Positions 1 to 8,176 of a DNA stretch of 20,608 bases are shown here, piece by piece (positions within the stretch are counted from its first letter, which is position 1; every line of letters begins with the position of its first letter). The notes below the pieces were generated by a model. It did not search any database. It was not told where the DNA came from and saw only the letters and a list, made by a program, of their open reading frames with translations. This DNA comes from an uncultured Eubacteriales bacterium. GTDB lineage: Bacteria; Bacillota; Clostridia; Christensenellales; CAG-314. The stretch lies in contig CARAIG010000003.1 of NCBI GenBank assembly GCA_948938605.1, forward strand, positions 1 to 20,608. The letters are read 5' to 3'. Made by a program: the position numbers and the translations under genes.

Positions 1-17
1 GTCATCTTGCCTTGCAT

Positions 18-93
18 CTGCCCCTTTCTACGCACTCAAACATTGGTAAATAAGGCAGTGCAGTACTTTGTTGGCGCTTCGTAGGAAGGGCAG
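18..93. repeat. Imperfect long inverted repeat
   Basis: The arm CTGCCCCTTTCTACG (18-32) is nearly complementary to CGTAGGAAGGGCAG (80-93), with one bulge and one mismatch, around a loop of about 47 nt. The right arm runs into the first copy of the GGGCAGACTC repeat. It could be a structured repeat element or a remnant of one. No T-tract follows, so it is not a standard terminator. Confidence 0.5.
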
Positions 94-107
94 ACTCTTG
101 CCCACCG
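88..107 (+). repeat. Copy 1 of the GGGCAGACTC intergenic repeat
   Basis: These 20 bases are identical to 415-434. In this copy the left arm of the hairpin is degenerate, leaving only GGGCA/TGCCC (88-92 and 99-103) able to pair. Confidence 0.7.
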
Positions 108-262
108 AATTATTACTTAAAATGCGTAATGCTTAATGCGTAATGTTGGCGACATTAATCAACACTAAGTGTTACAAATTAGGGATACGCTGCGGAATTA
201 GGTGAGTGTCGGTCGTCCTTAGCCGAGCAACGCGGTTGCGAACGCCACGAGCGAATGCGAGT

Positions 263-285
263 ATTGCGAGCGAAGCGAAGCAATC
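263..285 (+). repeat. GCGAGCGAAGCGAAGCAA repeat element
   Basis: The segment runs ATTGC at the left and GCAAT at the right around a purine-rich core of GCGAAGCGAAG. From memory, elements of this type recur in intergenic regions of many gut Clostridia and Bacteroidetes assemblies. The surrounding bases (about 225-262) carry related GAGCGAATGCGAG words. The family assignment rests on recall and was not searched. Confidence 0.5.
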
Positions 286-309
286 CAGAATTAAACTCAA
301 CCATAATTA

Positions 310-507
310 CGCATTATAAACTATGTCATGTCGAGCGTAGTCGAGACATCTAGGCGAGTAATACGAGCCGCATTATAAATGAATAAATTGTAAACAATCG
401 ATTACCCGTAGGGTGGGCAGACTCTTGCCCACCGCACAATTAATTGAGCCTAACCTTAATTTTGTAATTCCGCATTCCGCATCAAATCAATGCAACCGCA
501 TTATAAA
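310..507 (+). repeat. Three direct copies of CGCATTATAAA
   Basis: The 11-mer CGCATTATAAA occurs at 310-320, 369-379 and 497-507. The last two copies are preceded by an extra C. The third copy ends directly in the ligA ribosome-binding site, so part of the ligA translation signal lies in repeat sequence. Between the first two copies lies a TGTCGAGCGTAGTCGAGACA hairpin-like element (about 324-350). Confidence 0.6.
412..433 (+). repeat. Copy 2 of the intergenic hairpin repeat, perfect 8-bp stem
   Basis: GGTGGGCA (412-419) and TGCCCACC (426-433) form a perfect 8-bp stem around the 6-base loop GACTCT. The element shares 20 identical bases with copy 1 at 88-107. There is no poly-T run, so a role as an intrinsic terminator is unlikely. 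Confidence 0.7.
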
Positions 508-521
508 GGAGTTTTTGCATT

Positions 522-2465
522 ATGACAATGCAGCAAATTGTAAATCAACTTAATAAATGGGCGTACGAGTATTACGTGTTGGACAATCCGTCGGTTGCCG
601 ATACTCAATATGACGCCTTATACGACCAACTGCTTTTGTTGGAAAAACAAACGGGTACGGTTTTGCCCGACAGCCCGACAAAACGCGTCGGCGGCGATCC
701 GCTTAAAAATTTTGTACAGCACCGTCATTTAAAACGGCTGTTCAGCCTTGACAAGGCACAAAGTTTTAACGAACTTGCCGACTGGGTAAACAAGGTCAAC
801 AAGGAACTGGGCGAAGTTGAATTTAGTATCGAACTTAAATACGACGGTCTTACGATAAGCGTCACGTATCAGGACGGCAAACTCGTACGCGCAGCAACGC
901 GCGGCAACGGTATTGTGGGCGAAGACGTCACCGCACAAGCCCAAACTATCCGTTCCGTTCCTTTAACAATTCCGTTCAAGGGGCTAGTGGAACTGCAAGG
1001 CGAAGGCATAATGCGTCTGTCCGTTTTGGATAAGTACAACGCTGAACACCCTAACGACAAACTTAAAAACGCACGTAATGCCGCAGCGGGTGCTATACGC
1101 AATTTGGATCCCAAAGTAACCGCTAGCCGCAATTTGGACGTTGTTTTCCACAGTTACGGGCTAAGCGAAGGTTTGGACGTGGGCAGTCAAAGCCAACTTG
1201 TTGAGTTTTTCAAAAACTGCGGTATGCGTACCAGTTACGTTTTTGCGGTAGTTCGCACCTTCGAGCAGATTCGCGAAGTTATCCAACAAATTGCAAACGA
1301 CCGCAGCAAATACGACTTTTTAATCGACGGCGTAGTAATCAAGGTTAACGATTTTTCCCTACGTGAAGACTTGGGCTATACCGACAAATTCCCCAAATGG
1401 GCTGTCGCGTACAAATTCGACGCCGAACAAGTAGTAACAACGTTAAACGACGTCGAATGGCAAGTGGGGCGTACAGGCAAACTTACGCCGGTAGGAATAC
1501 TGTCTGCGGTGGAATTGTGCGGAGCAACCATTCAACGCGCAACTCTCAATAACTACGGCGATATCACCCGCAAACGTCTAAAAAAGGGCTGTTTGGTGTT
1601 TGTGCGCAGGAGCAACGACGTAATTCCCGAAATTTTAGGCGCTGCCGACGACAACGGCGAAATTATTGAAAAACCAGCCGTTTGCCCTAAGTGCGGAGCG
1701 GATTTGCAGGAAGTGGGCGCGCACTTGTATTGCGTAAACGCCAATCATTGCCGTCCGCAAATCGTTGCGCGTATTTCCCATTACTGTTCCAAAAACGCCT
1801 GCGATATCGACGGAATTAGCGACAAAACGGTAGAATTGCTTGTCGACAAACTAAACGTCAATTCGGTCGCTGACTTGTATACGCTTACCGAAGAGCAACT
1901 TTTAACTTTGGACGGGGTAAAAGGCAAAAAGGCGTACAACATTGTAAAAGCCGTAGCGGACAGCAAGGCGGTAAATTTGCCCCAGTTTATATTTGCATTA
2001 GGACTGGATAACGTCGGCGCCGTTACCGCTAAGGATCTTGCCGCAAGGTTCAACAGCGTCGAAGGTTTAAGCCGGGCAACATTCGAACAACTTACCGCAA
2101 TCGACGGTGTAGGCGACGTCGTAGCTGAAGGAATTTTGCAGTATTTCCGCGAAGAACAGAACGTCGCTATAATTTCCCGACTTAGGGAATTAGGCATAGA
2201 TCCCCGTTACAAAAATAAACAAATGCAGGGCGTATTCAGCGGCAAAAAAGTAGTGCTAACCGGCAGTTTAAGCAATTATACTCGCGGACAAGCGGGCAAA
2301 ATTATCGAAGAACAAGGGGGCGAGTTGTCGTCAACCGTAAGCAAAACGGTAAATCTTGTAATAGCGGGCGAAGCTGCTGGCAGTAAACTTGACAAAGCGC
2401 GCGCACTAGGCATCGAAATCATCGACGAACAGCAGTTCGAAGATTTAATAAAACTAACAAAATAA
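522..2465 (+). CDS. ligA: NAD-dependent DNA ligase LigA
   Basis: LigA seals nicks in duplex DNA using NAD+, joining Okazaki fragments and finishing repair. The 647-residue protein shows the full family architecture: an N-terminal Ia domain (about 1-65), an adenylation domain with the nucleotidyl-lysine motif KYDG at 106-109, an OB-fold, a four-cysteine zinc finger (about 388-410, CPKCG then CVNANHC), helix-hairpin-helix repeats (about 415-560), and a C-terminal BRCT domain (about 569-647, GVFSGKKVVLTGSL). The length is slightly below the usual 660-680. The ATG at 522 has AAAGGAG at 505-511. An in-frame ATG at 528 is too far from that site to be preferred. A new promoter separates the gene from the operon that follows. 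Confidence 0.98.
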   Translation: MTMQQIVNQLNKWAYEYYVLDNPSVADTQYDALYDQLLLLEKQTGTVLPDSPTKRVGGDPLKNFVQHRHLKRLFSLDKAQSFNELADWVNKVNKELGEVEFSIELKYDGLTISVTYQDGKLVRAATRGNGIVGEDVTAQAQTIRSVPLTIPFKGLVELQGEGIMRLSVLDKYNAEHPNDKLKNARNAAAGAIRNLDPKVTASRNLDVVFHSYGLSEGLDVGSQSQLVEFFKNCGMRTSYVFAVVRTFEQIREVIQQIANDRSKYDFLIDGVVIKVNDFSLREDLGYTDKFPKWAVAYKFDAEQVVTTLNDVEWQVGRTGKLTPVGILSAVELCGATIQRATLNNYGDITRKRLKKGCLVFVRRSNDVIPEILGAADDNGEIIEKPAVCPKCGADLQEVGAHLYCVNANHCRPQIVARISHYCSKNACDIDGISDKTVELLVDKLNVNSVADLYTLTEEQLLTLDGVKGKKAYNIVKAVADSKAVNLPQFIFALGLDNVGAVTAKDLAARFNSVEGLSRATFEQLTAIDGVGDVVAEGILQYFREEQNVAIISRLRELGIDPRYKNKQMQGVFSGKKVVLTGSLSNYTRGQAGKIIEEQGGELSSTVSKTVNLVIAGEAAGSKLDKARALGIEIIDEQQFEDLIKLTK

Positions 2466-2486
2466 TTTTAAATGGCGTTTATTTGA

Positions 2487-2515
2487 TTGAAAAGCGGCGT
2501 AATTTGTGTTATTAT
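2487..2515 (+). promoter_or_regulatory. Sigma-A-type promoter of the yicC-rsgA operon
   Basis: TTGAAA (2487-2492) and TATTAT (2510-2515) are separated by 17 bases, close to the vegetative consensus. The predicted start near 2522 lies about 45 nt before the yicC ATG. No convincing terminator separates it from ligA, so readthrough from ligA is possible. Confidence 0.75.
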
Positions 2516-2567
2516 ATATAATTGAACAATCTTTTAGTAAGTAATGATTAATTACTTGGGAGTTACT

Positions 2568-3446
2568 ATGAACAGTATGACCGGTTACGGCAAGGCAACC
2601 GTCGAGCGCGACGGGCGCAGTCTTACCGTCGAACTTAAAAGCGTTAACCACCGTTTTTTGGATATATCGACCAAAATCCCCCGTATGTTTATCGCATATG
2701 AAGACGCAATACGCTCGGCTCTCGGACGTGCGCTTACACGCGGGCACGTCGACGTATATATCAATTATGTCCGTTCGGAGCAATCGGACAAGCAAGTAAC
2801 GGTTGACATACCGCTTGCAACGGGTTATGTGGAAGCGGCGCAAAAGCTGTTTGACGCCTTTCCCGAATTGCGCAACGACTTTTCGTTAAATTCGTTAATG
2901 AAAAGTTCCGATGTGCTAACTTTAACACAGTCTGACGACGACTCCGAATTGTTACGTCAAATGCTTATCCAAGCGGTAGACGAAGCGGCTAAAAACCTTA
3001 ACGCTATGCGTAGAAAGGAAGGGGAAGCGTTAAAAACCGATTTGCTTAACAAACTCGACTTTTTCGAAACGCTTTTAAACAAAGTTAAATTGATTGCTCC
3101 CGATGTAGTCGGACATTACCGCGAAAAGTTGACCGAGCGCGTTACCGAAGCGTTGCAAGGGGTAACGCTCGACGAAAGCAAACTTGCAAACGAAGTGTGC
3201 TTTTTTGCGGATAAGTCGTGTATCGACGAGGAAATAACGCGGTTGACAAGTCACATTGCGCGTGCGCGCGAATTGCTTGCCGAAGAAGTTCCCGTAGGAC
3301 GCAAACTCGATTTTTTAATTCAGGAATTTAACCGCGAAACAAACACAATTTGCAGTAAGTCGTCGTTTTTGGATTTGACGGACACTGCGCTTGCAATGAA
3401 AAACGAAATCGAAAAAATCCGCGAGCAAATACAAAATATCGAATAA
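2568..3446 (+). CDS. yicC: YicC/YloC family endoribonuclease
   Basis: This is a member of the YicC/YloC family. The E. coli protein has been described as an endoribonuclease acting in small-RNA decay, and B. subtilis YloC is its counterpart. The product is 292 residues, matching the family. It opens with the hallmark MNSMTGYGKA and the N-terminal core VELKSVNHRFLDIS. It ends with the C-terminal DUF1732 signature GRKLDFLIQEFNRETNTI, followed by a charged helix. The ATG at 2568 is chosen because GGGAG at 2558-2562 sits 5 nt upstream and the family begins there. An in-frame ATG at 2544 would add eight atypical residues without a ribosome-binding site. gmk starts 22 nt after its stop. Confidence 0.95.
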   Translation: MNSMTGYGKATVERDGRSLTVELKSVNHRFLDISTKIPRMFIAYEDAIRSALGRALTRGHVDVYINYVRSEQSDKQVTVDIPLATGYVEAAQKLFDAFPELRNDFSLNSLMKSSDVLTLTQSDDDSELLRQMLIQAVDEAAKNLNAMRRKEGEALKTDLLNKLDFFETLLNKVKLIAPDVVGHYREKLTERVTEALQGVTLDESKLANEVCFFADKSCIDEEITRLTSHIARARELLAEEVPVGRKLDFLIQEFNRETNTICSKSSFLDLTDTALAMKNEIEKIREQIQNIE

Positions 3447-3468
3447 TATTTACACATAGGAGTTATAT

Positions 3469-4044
3469 ATGACACAAGCAAAAAGAGGCAGCCTTATTAT
3501 CATATCAGGACCAAGCGGCGCGGGCAAAGGAACAATTTGCGCCGAACTTATGCGCCAAATGCCCGACCTTGTAATGTCTTGCTCGGCAACGACAAGGCAA
3601 CCGCGCGCAAACGAGCGCAAGGATCGCAGTTACTTTTTCGTTTCTACCGAAATCTTTTTGGAAATGGTACGCAAAAACGAGTTGTTGGAATACGACCAAC
3701 ATTTCGAAAATTACTACGGAACTCCCAAAAAGTTTGTCGAAGATATGTTGGGGTACGGCAAAGACGTCATTTTGGAAATTGACGTTAAAGGCGCGCTTCA
3801 AGTTAAGCAAAACTATCCCGACAGCATTTTATTCTTTATCGAAGCTCCCAGCGAACAGGCGTTGTACGAACGTTTGGTTAAGCGCGGTTCGGAAAGCGAA
3901 GAAAAAATTCAAATACGTATGGCACGCAACAAGTTGGAACTTGCTCAACGTCATATGTACGATTACTGCATTATGAACGACAGCGTTGAACGTGCAACGC
4001 AGGAAATTATAGGAATTCTTAAATCAAGGAGAACGCAACAATGA
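3469..4044 (+). CDS. gmk: Guanylate kinase
   Basis: Gmk phosphorylates GMP to GDP with ATP in guanine nucleotide synthesis and salvage. The 191-residue protein has the P-loop GPSGAGKGT at 14-22. The GMP-binding region follows, with SATTRQPRANE and the RSYFFVS and YDQHFENYYGTP segments. After these come VILEIDVKGALQVK and the lid-region arginines in LVKRGSES and IQIRMA. AGGAG at 3458-3462 precedes the start. The stop codon overlaps the rpoZ start (ATGA at 4041-4044), so the two are translationally coupled. In many Firmicutes remA lies between yicC and gmk, but here there is no room for it. Confidence 0.98.
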   Translation: MTQAKRGSLIIISGPSGAGKGTICAELMRQMPDLVMSCSATTRQPRANERKDRSYFFVSTEIFLEMVRKNELLEYDQHFENYYGTPKKFVEDMLGYGKDVILEIDVKGALQVKQNYPDSILFFIEAPSEQALYERLVKRGSESEEKIQIRMARNKLELAQRHMYDYCIMNDSVERATQEIIGILKSRRTQQ

Positions 4045-4232
4045 TTACAAAACCACCTATCGACGAATTGACGGAAAAAGCAGGCGACAAGTACTCGCTG
4101 TGCTGTGTAGTGGCTAAACGTGCTAAGGAACTTAACAATAACCCCGATATGCCCCAAAATGCAAAGCCCATTTCATACGCGGCAGAGGAATTTGACAAAG
4201 GCACGTTGGAAATTAACAGACCTGTTAAATAG
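4041..4232 (+). CDS. rpoZ: RNA polymerase omega subunit
   Basis: The omega subunit helps assemble and stabilise RNA polymerase by holding the beta-prime subunit. The 63-residue product begins MITKPPIDELTEKAGDKYSL and carries the family core KYSLCCVVAKRAKEL. A conserved tail follows with KPISYAAEEFDKGTLEI. Its length fits the short Firmicutes omega. It overlaps gmk by 4 nt, the usual gmk-rpoZ arrangement. Confidence 0.95.
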   Translation: MITKPPIDELTEKAGDKYSLCCVVAKRAKELNNNPDMPQNAKPISYAAEEFDKGTLEINRPVK

Positions 4233-4256
4233 CAAATTCAATTACAGCAATTGTAA

Positions 4257-4262
4257 TATAAT
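4257..4262 (+). promoter_or_regulatory. Possible -10 element before coaBC
   Basis: A perfect TATAAT lies in the 45-nt rpoZ-coaBC gap, directly after an inverted repeat ATTACA (4241-4246) / TGTAAT (4252-4257). No -35 box is evident at the right distance. If used, the transcript would start only about 8-10 nt before the coaBC ATG. This is a weak call. Confidence 0.25.
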
Positions 4263-4277
4263 ACATCTAAAATCAAA

Positions 4278-5453
4278 ATGCTTTTGCAAGGAAAAAACAT
4301 CGTAATAGGCATAACGGGCGGAATTGCAGTCTACAAAGTATGCCAAGTAGTGCGCAACTTTAAAAAATTGGGCGCAAACGTGGACGTTATAATGACGAAA
4401 AACGCCACTCAATTTGTCACGCCATTAACCTTCGAAACGTTGTCGTGCAATCCCGTTACAACGGATATGTTTCACCGCAGTACCCATTACGAAGTGGAAC
4501 ACATTTCCCTTGCAAAAAAAGCCGATTTGCTTGTGGTATGCCCTGCAACGGCTAATATTATAGGTAAATTTACAAACGGCATTGCGGACGATATGCTTTC
4601 CACAACCTTTATGGCAACAACCGCTCCCGTTGTGGTATGTCCTGCAATGAATACAAATATGTATAAAAGCGTTCCGTTCCAAACTAACCTTAAAACGCTT
4701 CAAGAACGGGGCGTTTTGGTAGTCGATTCGGGCAGCGGTTTTCTTGCTTGCGGCGACAGCGGCAGCGGCCGTATGGCGGAACCGACTGAAATTACCGATT
4801 TTTGCGTAAATGTACTTTGTCCCAAGCGCGACTTGTTGGGCAAAAAAGTGCTTGTAACTTGCGGTGCCACTTACGAAAAATTGGACGACGCCCGTTGCAT
4901 TACCAACTTTTCCAGCGGTAAAATGGGTTCCGCTATTGTAACTTCGGCATTAAACCGCGGTGCGGAAGTAACAGTCGTGTTAGGCAACCATACCGCAGCA
5001 ATAGATGTCCGCGCAAATGTAGTCAACGTCGCTACAACTCGGCAAATGTACGACGAAGTACTAAGCCGCGTTAAATCTTTCGATATTTTTGTGATGAGCG
5101 GCGCGCCTTGCGATTACCGCCCCGAACAGGTTTCGGACAGTAAAATCAAGACGGACGACTTGACGGTCAAATTTGTCAAAAACCCCGACATTGCCCAAGC
5201 AGTAGGCAAAATCAAGGGGGACAAATTTTTGTGCGTATTTGCTGCCGAAACGGATAACGGAGTTCAAAACGCAAAGAGCAAATTAGTAAAAAAACACGCC
5301 GATTTAGCGGTATTAAACGACGTTAAGCATAACGACGTCTTCGGTAGCGACACAAACAAAGTGACTTTTGTAACCGCTGACAATGTCACCGATTATCCCG
5401 AAATGAGCAAGGCTGATGTCGCAAACCTTATTTTGGATAGGGCAGTCAAATGA
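4278..5453 (+). CDS. coaBC: Bifunctional phosphopantothenoylcysteine decarboxylase/phosphopantothenate-cysteine ligase
   Basis: CoaBC joins cysteine to 4'-phosphopantothenate (CoaB) and decarboxylates the product to 4'-phosphopantetheine (CoaC, FMN-dependent), two steps of CoA synthesis. The 391-residue protein has the CoaC domain first (about 1-180): GITGGIA, the catalytic His75 in EHISL, PAMNTNMY with Asn125, and Cys158 in ACGDSGSGRM. The CoaB domain follows (about 187-391), with TCGATYEKLD, ARCITNFSSGKMG (Arg206, Asn210) and Lys289 in SKIKT. The usual MAAAVADFRP segment reads MSGAPCDYRP, so one small residue is changed. The ATG at 4278 fits the family N-terminus but has no clear ribosome-binding site. 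The stop overlaps the priA start (ATGA). Confidence 0.97.
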   Translation: MLLQGKNIVIGITGGIAVYKVCQVVRNFKKLGANVDVIMTKNATQFVTPLTFETLSCNPVTTDMFHRSTHYEVEHISLAKKADLLVVCPATANIIGKFTNGIADDMLSTTFMATTAPVVVCPAMNTNMYKSVPFQTNLKTLQERGVLVVDSGSGFLACGDSGSGRMAEPTEITDFCVNVLCPKRDLLGKKVLVTCGATYEKLDDARCITNFSSGKMGSAIVTSALNRGAEVTVVLGNHTAAIDVRANVVNVATTRQMYDEVLSRVKSFDIFVMSGAPCDYRPEQVSDSKIKTDDLTVKFVKNPDIAQAVGKIKGDKFLCVFAAETDNGVQNAKSKLVKKHADLAVLNDVKHNDVFGSDTNKVTFVTADNVTDYPEMSKADVANLILDRAVK

Positions 5454-7645
5454 TATATTCGGTAATTGTAGACATATTGGCAAGCGAAGTGGACCGTATT
5501 TTCGACTACGAAGGCGAAGGCTTGCAGGTAGGTATGCGCGTTTTGGTCGACTTTGCCAACCGTCGTAAGGAAGGCTACATAGTCGAAGAAAAACTGACCA
5601 CCGATTGCCCTAAGGAAAAACTGAAAAAAATAATCTGTCCGTTGGACGATTTTGCTGCCATTTCCCCCGAAATGTTGGAACTTGGCCGTTATATGCGCAA
5701 CGAATACCATTTGCGTTGGGTAGACGTACTAAGGCTGTTTATTCCCGCCGAAATGCGTATGGGGCGCGTAAAAACGCTATCCAAAAGGCAGGCAAGTTTA
5801 ACTTCGGACAAGTTAGACGAAATTTTAAAATCACTAAAACCCAACGCTGCAAAGCAACGGGATTTAGTGTCTTTTTTGTATAATAACGGTGCTACGTTTA
5901 CCGCGCAATTGACCGAAAAATTCGGCAACGGTGCATTAAAAGCGTTAATTGACAAGGGAATAGTGAAAATAAACGAAATAACCGTACGCCGTACTCCGTA
6001 TAAGGATTTAGCGCAGGTCGACGGCAACCGTCACGTATTACTGCCTGCGCAGCAAAATGCGGTGGATACGGTTATGAGCAACCTTTCGGGAAGATACCTT
6101 CTTCACGGCGTAACGGGAAGCGGCAAAACCGAAGTGTATTTGACGGTTATCGAAAATATCGTTCAAAGCGGACGTAATTGCATAATGCTCGTTCCGGAAA
6201 TTGCTTTAACTCCCAATATGCTTAGGCAGCTTAGGCAGCGTTTCGGCGACAATGTAGCGTTGCTTCACTCCGGCTTGTCGCAAGGCGAACGCTATGACGA
6301 ATGGTTGCGTTTAAAAAACGGTGAAGCGCAAATTGCAATAGGCGCAAGGTCGGCTATATTTGCCCCTTTATCTAACATAGGTGCAATAATTATCGACGAG
6401 GAGCACGATTCCAGTTACATATCGGACTTTAATCCGCGTTACAACACATTAGACGTTGCTTCTTTCCGAGCAAAGCAAAACAACTCTCTGCTTATTATGG
6501 GGAGCGCTACGCCCAGCCTTACCGGTTACTACGAAGCCGGTCAAGGCAAACTTAAACTTATCGAAATGCCCAAGCGTATTAACCAACGCCCGCTGCCCAA
6601 GGTGGAAATAGTGGATATGTCGGCGGAAACGCGCAGCGGCAACAAAGGAATATTTTCCCGTCTGCTTACCGAGCGTTTGACCGAAACGGTGTTAAAGGGC
6701 AATCAGGCAATGCTGTTCCTTAACCGCAGGGGGTATTCGTCATTTTTAATGTGTACCAAATGCGGCTATGTGGCTAAATGCGCCGACTGCGACATCAGTT
6801 TGACCGTTCACCGCGAAGATAATATGCTTAAATGCCATTACTGCGGCAAAAAATACTATATGTTAAACAAATGTCCCGAATGCGGCGAAAGCAGTTTCCG
6901 TCAAGGTAAAATAGGCACGCAGCAAGTTGTGGATTTGCTTAGCGGTATGTTTCCCGACGTCAAAGTATTGCGCATGGACGCCGATACAACCCAAACTAAG
7001 GAAAGTCACGGCAAAATTTTGGAAGCGTTTGCCAAGGGGGAAGCGCAAATACTTGTAGGCACCCAAATGATAGCCAAGGGACACGATTTTCCCAAGGTGA
7101 CGTTAGTGGGGGTATTGGACGGCGACCAAAGTTTGCACCGCGAAGACTACCTTGCTACCGAACGCACATTCCAACTTATCACGCAAGTGGCGGGACGCAG
7201 CGGACGCAACGAGGAAACCGGTACAGTTGTTTTGCAGACGTATACGCCCGCGCATTACTGTTTGCAGCTTGCTGCCAAGCAGGACTACATTGCGTTTTAC
7301 AAGCGGGAAATTGCTTTAAGGGAAGCGGGAAGTTTTCCGCCGTTTTGCGAAATTGCGCGGATTATTTACCAAGGGGAAAGCGAACAGGATTGTATTGACG
7401 AACTGACCGCGCAGTATGCCGAACTTACTAATTTAAAATCGGCAAATCCGTCAAGTTTTATGTATCTGGACAAAATGCGCTGTCCCTTGCGGCGTGCGGA
7501 AAAGAAATTCCGTTTTCAAATTTTAATGAAATTGTCTGTTGATAGTCTTGCAACCGTACTTCCGCAAATTTATGCTATTTGCGACGACAAAAAGAAAAAC
7601 AGCGTTCAAGTATTTGTGGAGCGCAATCCGCAAAACTTATCGTAA
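5450..7645 (+). CDS. priA: Primosomal replication restart helicase PriA
   Basis: PriA is a 3'-5' superfamily 2 DNA helicase that binds stalled or repaired forks and reloads the replisome. The 731-residue protein has an N-terminal 3'-DNA-binding domain (IVDILASEVDRIFDY). The helicase core carries Walker A GVTGSGKTE at 220-228, DEEH at 316-319, GSATPSL at 351-357, NRRGYSSF near 425, GTQMIAKGHDF and QVAGRSGR. Eight zinc-binding cysteines lie between 435 and 478 in four CxxC pairs. It is at the short end of the family (B. subtilis PriA is about 800). It overlaps coaBC by 4 nt, a common Firmicutes pairing, and def follows after 66 nt. Confidence 0.98.
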   Translation: MIYSVIVDILASEVDRIFDYEGEGLQVGMRVLVDFANRRKEGYIVEEKLTTDCPKEKLKKIICPLDDFAAISPEMLELGRYMRNEYHLRWVDVLRLFIPAEMRMGRVKTLSKRQASLTSDKLDEILKSLKPNAAKQRDLVSFLYNNGATFTAQLTEKFGNGALKALIDKGIVKINEITVRRTPYKDLAQVDGNRHVLLPAQQNAVDTVMSNLSGRYLLHGVTGSGKTEVYLTVIENIVQSGRNCIMLVPEIALTPNMLRQLRQRFGDNVALLHSGLSQGERYDEWLRLKNGEAQIAIGARSAIFAPLSNIGAIIIDEEHDSSYISDFNPRYNTLDVASFRAKQNNSLLIMGSATPSLTGYYEAGQGKLKLIEMPKRINQRPLPKVEIVDMSAETRSGNKGIFSRLLTERLTETVLKGNQAMLFLNRRGYSSFLMCTKCGYVAKCADCDISLTVHREDNMLKCHYCGKKYYMLNKCPECGESSFRQGKIGTQQVVDLLSGMFPDVKVLRMDADTTQTKESHGKILEAFAKGEAQILVGTQMIAKGHDFPKVTLVGVLDGDQSLHREDYLATERTFQLITQVAGRSGRNEETGTVVLQTYTPAHYCLQLAAKQDYIAFYKREIALREAGSFPPFCEIARIIYQGESEQDCIDELTAQYAELTNLKSANPSSFMYLDKMRCPLRRAEKKFRFQILMKLSVDSLATVLPQIYAICDDKKKNSVQVFVERNPQNLS

Positions 7646-7711
7646 TTGCAACTAAAATTATTTAATTGCTTTACCGAAACACACAACGTTTTTTATAAAA
7701 GAGGTTTACTT

Positions 7712-8164
7712 ATGGCAAAAAGAAATATAGTTAAAATGGGCGATCCCCTTTTGCGTAAAAAGTGCAAAGAAGTGGATACTTTCGACCAAAAACTTTGGCA
7801 GTTATTGGACGATATGAAGGAAACTCTTGATTTTGCACAAGGGTTAGGGCTTGCCGCTCCGCAAGTGGGTATGCTTAAAAGAGTATGTATCGTCGAATAC
7901 GACGACAAGTATTACGAACTTATCAACCCCGTTTTGCTAAAAAGCAAGGGCAAATGCGTCGACAACGAAGGCTGTCTGTCCGTCGAAGACTTCCGTGGAT
8001 TGGTGGAACGTCCCAAGGAAATAGATATCGAGTACCTTGACCGCTACGGCGACAAGTTTTCGCTACACGCCGAAGGGTACTTTGCGCGCGTGTTCCTGCA
8101 CGAAATGGATCACTTGGACGGCATACTTTTTGCCGACAAAATGACAAAAAAGATAATGGATTAA
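7712..8164 (+). CDS. def: Peptide deformylase
   Basis: Def removes the N-formyl group from nascent proteins and needs a divalent metal, usually Fe2+. The 150-residue product carries all three motifs: GLGLAAPQ at 44-51, EGCLS at 86-90 with the metal-binding Cys88, and HEMDH at 130-134 with both metal histidines and the catalytic glutamate. The ATG at 7712 is chosen because AAAGAGG (7698-7704) lies 7 nt upstream and the family begins MAKRNIVKMGDPLLR. The frame stays open back to a TTG at 7646, but that extension has no ribosome-binding site. It pairs with fmt, which adds the formyl group that Def removes. Confidence 0.97.
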   Translation: MAKRNIVKMGDPLLRKKCKEVDTFDQKLWQLLDDMKETLDFAQGLGLAAPQVGMLKRVCIVEYDDKYYELINPVLLKSKGKCVDNEGCLSVEDFRGLVERPKEIDIEYLDRYGDKFSLHAEGYFARVFLHEMDHLDGILFADKMTKKIMD

Positions 8165-8176
8165 AGGAACGGGAAA

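Larger units (their letters stand above)
1..521. other. Gene-free, repeat-rich stretch upstream of ligA
   Basis: I find no credible coding region here on either strand. The stretch is a patchwork of short inverted and direct repeats, itemised separately, together with AT-rich words built on TAATGCG/CGCATTA (for example around 121-145 and 466-482). Patchworks like this are typical of intergenic repeats in uncultured Clostridia. The last 20 bases hold the ligA ribosome-binding site. No confident promoter for ligA could be placed, and no end of an upstream gene is visible. Confidence 0.7.

Noticed and set aside
161..173. AACACTAAGTGTT near-palindrome as a possible operator
   Set aside because: It is isolated in repeat-rich sequence 350 nt from the nearest gene with no promoter beside it, so there is no support for a regulatory role.
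1..521. CRISPR array suggested by several short repeats
   Set aside because: The repeats are of different types, unevenly spaced and mostly present in two or three copies, and no cas gene is in the window.
1781..2197. 138-codon minus-strand ORF within ligA
   Set aside because: It is antisense to the well-supported HhH and BRCT region of LigA and has no start signal or family match.
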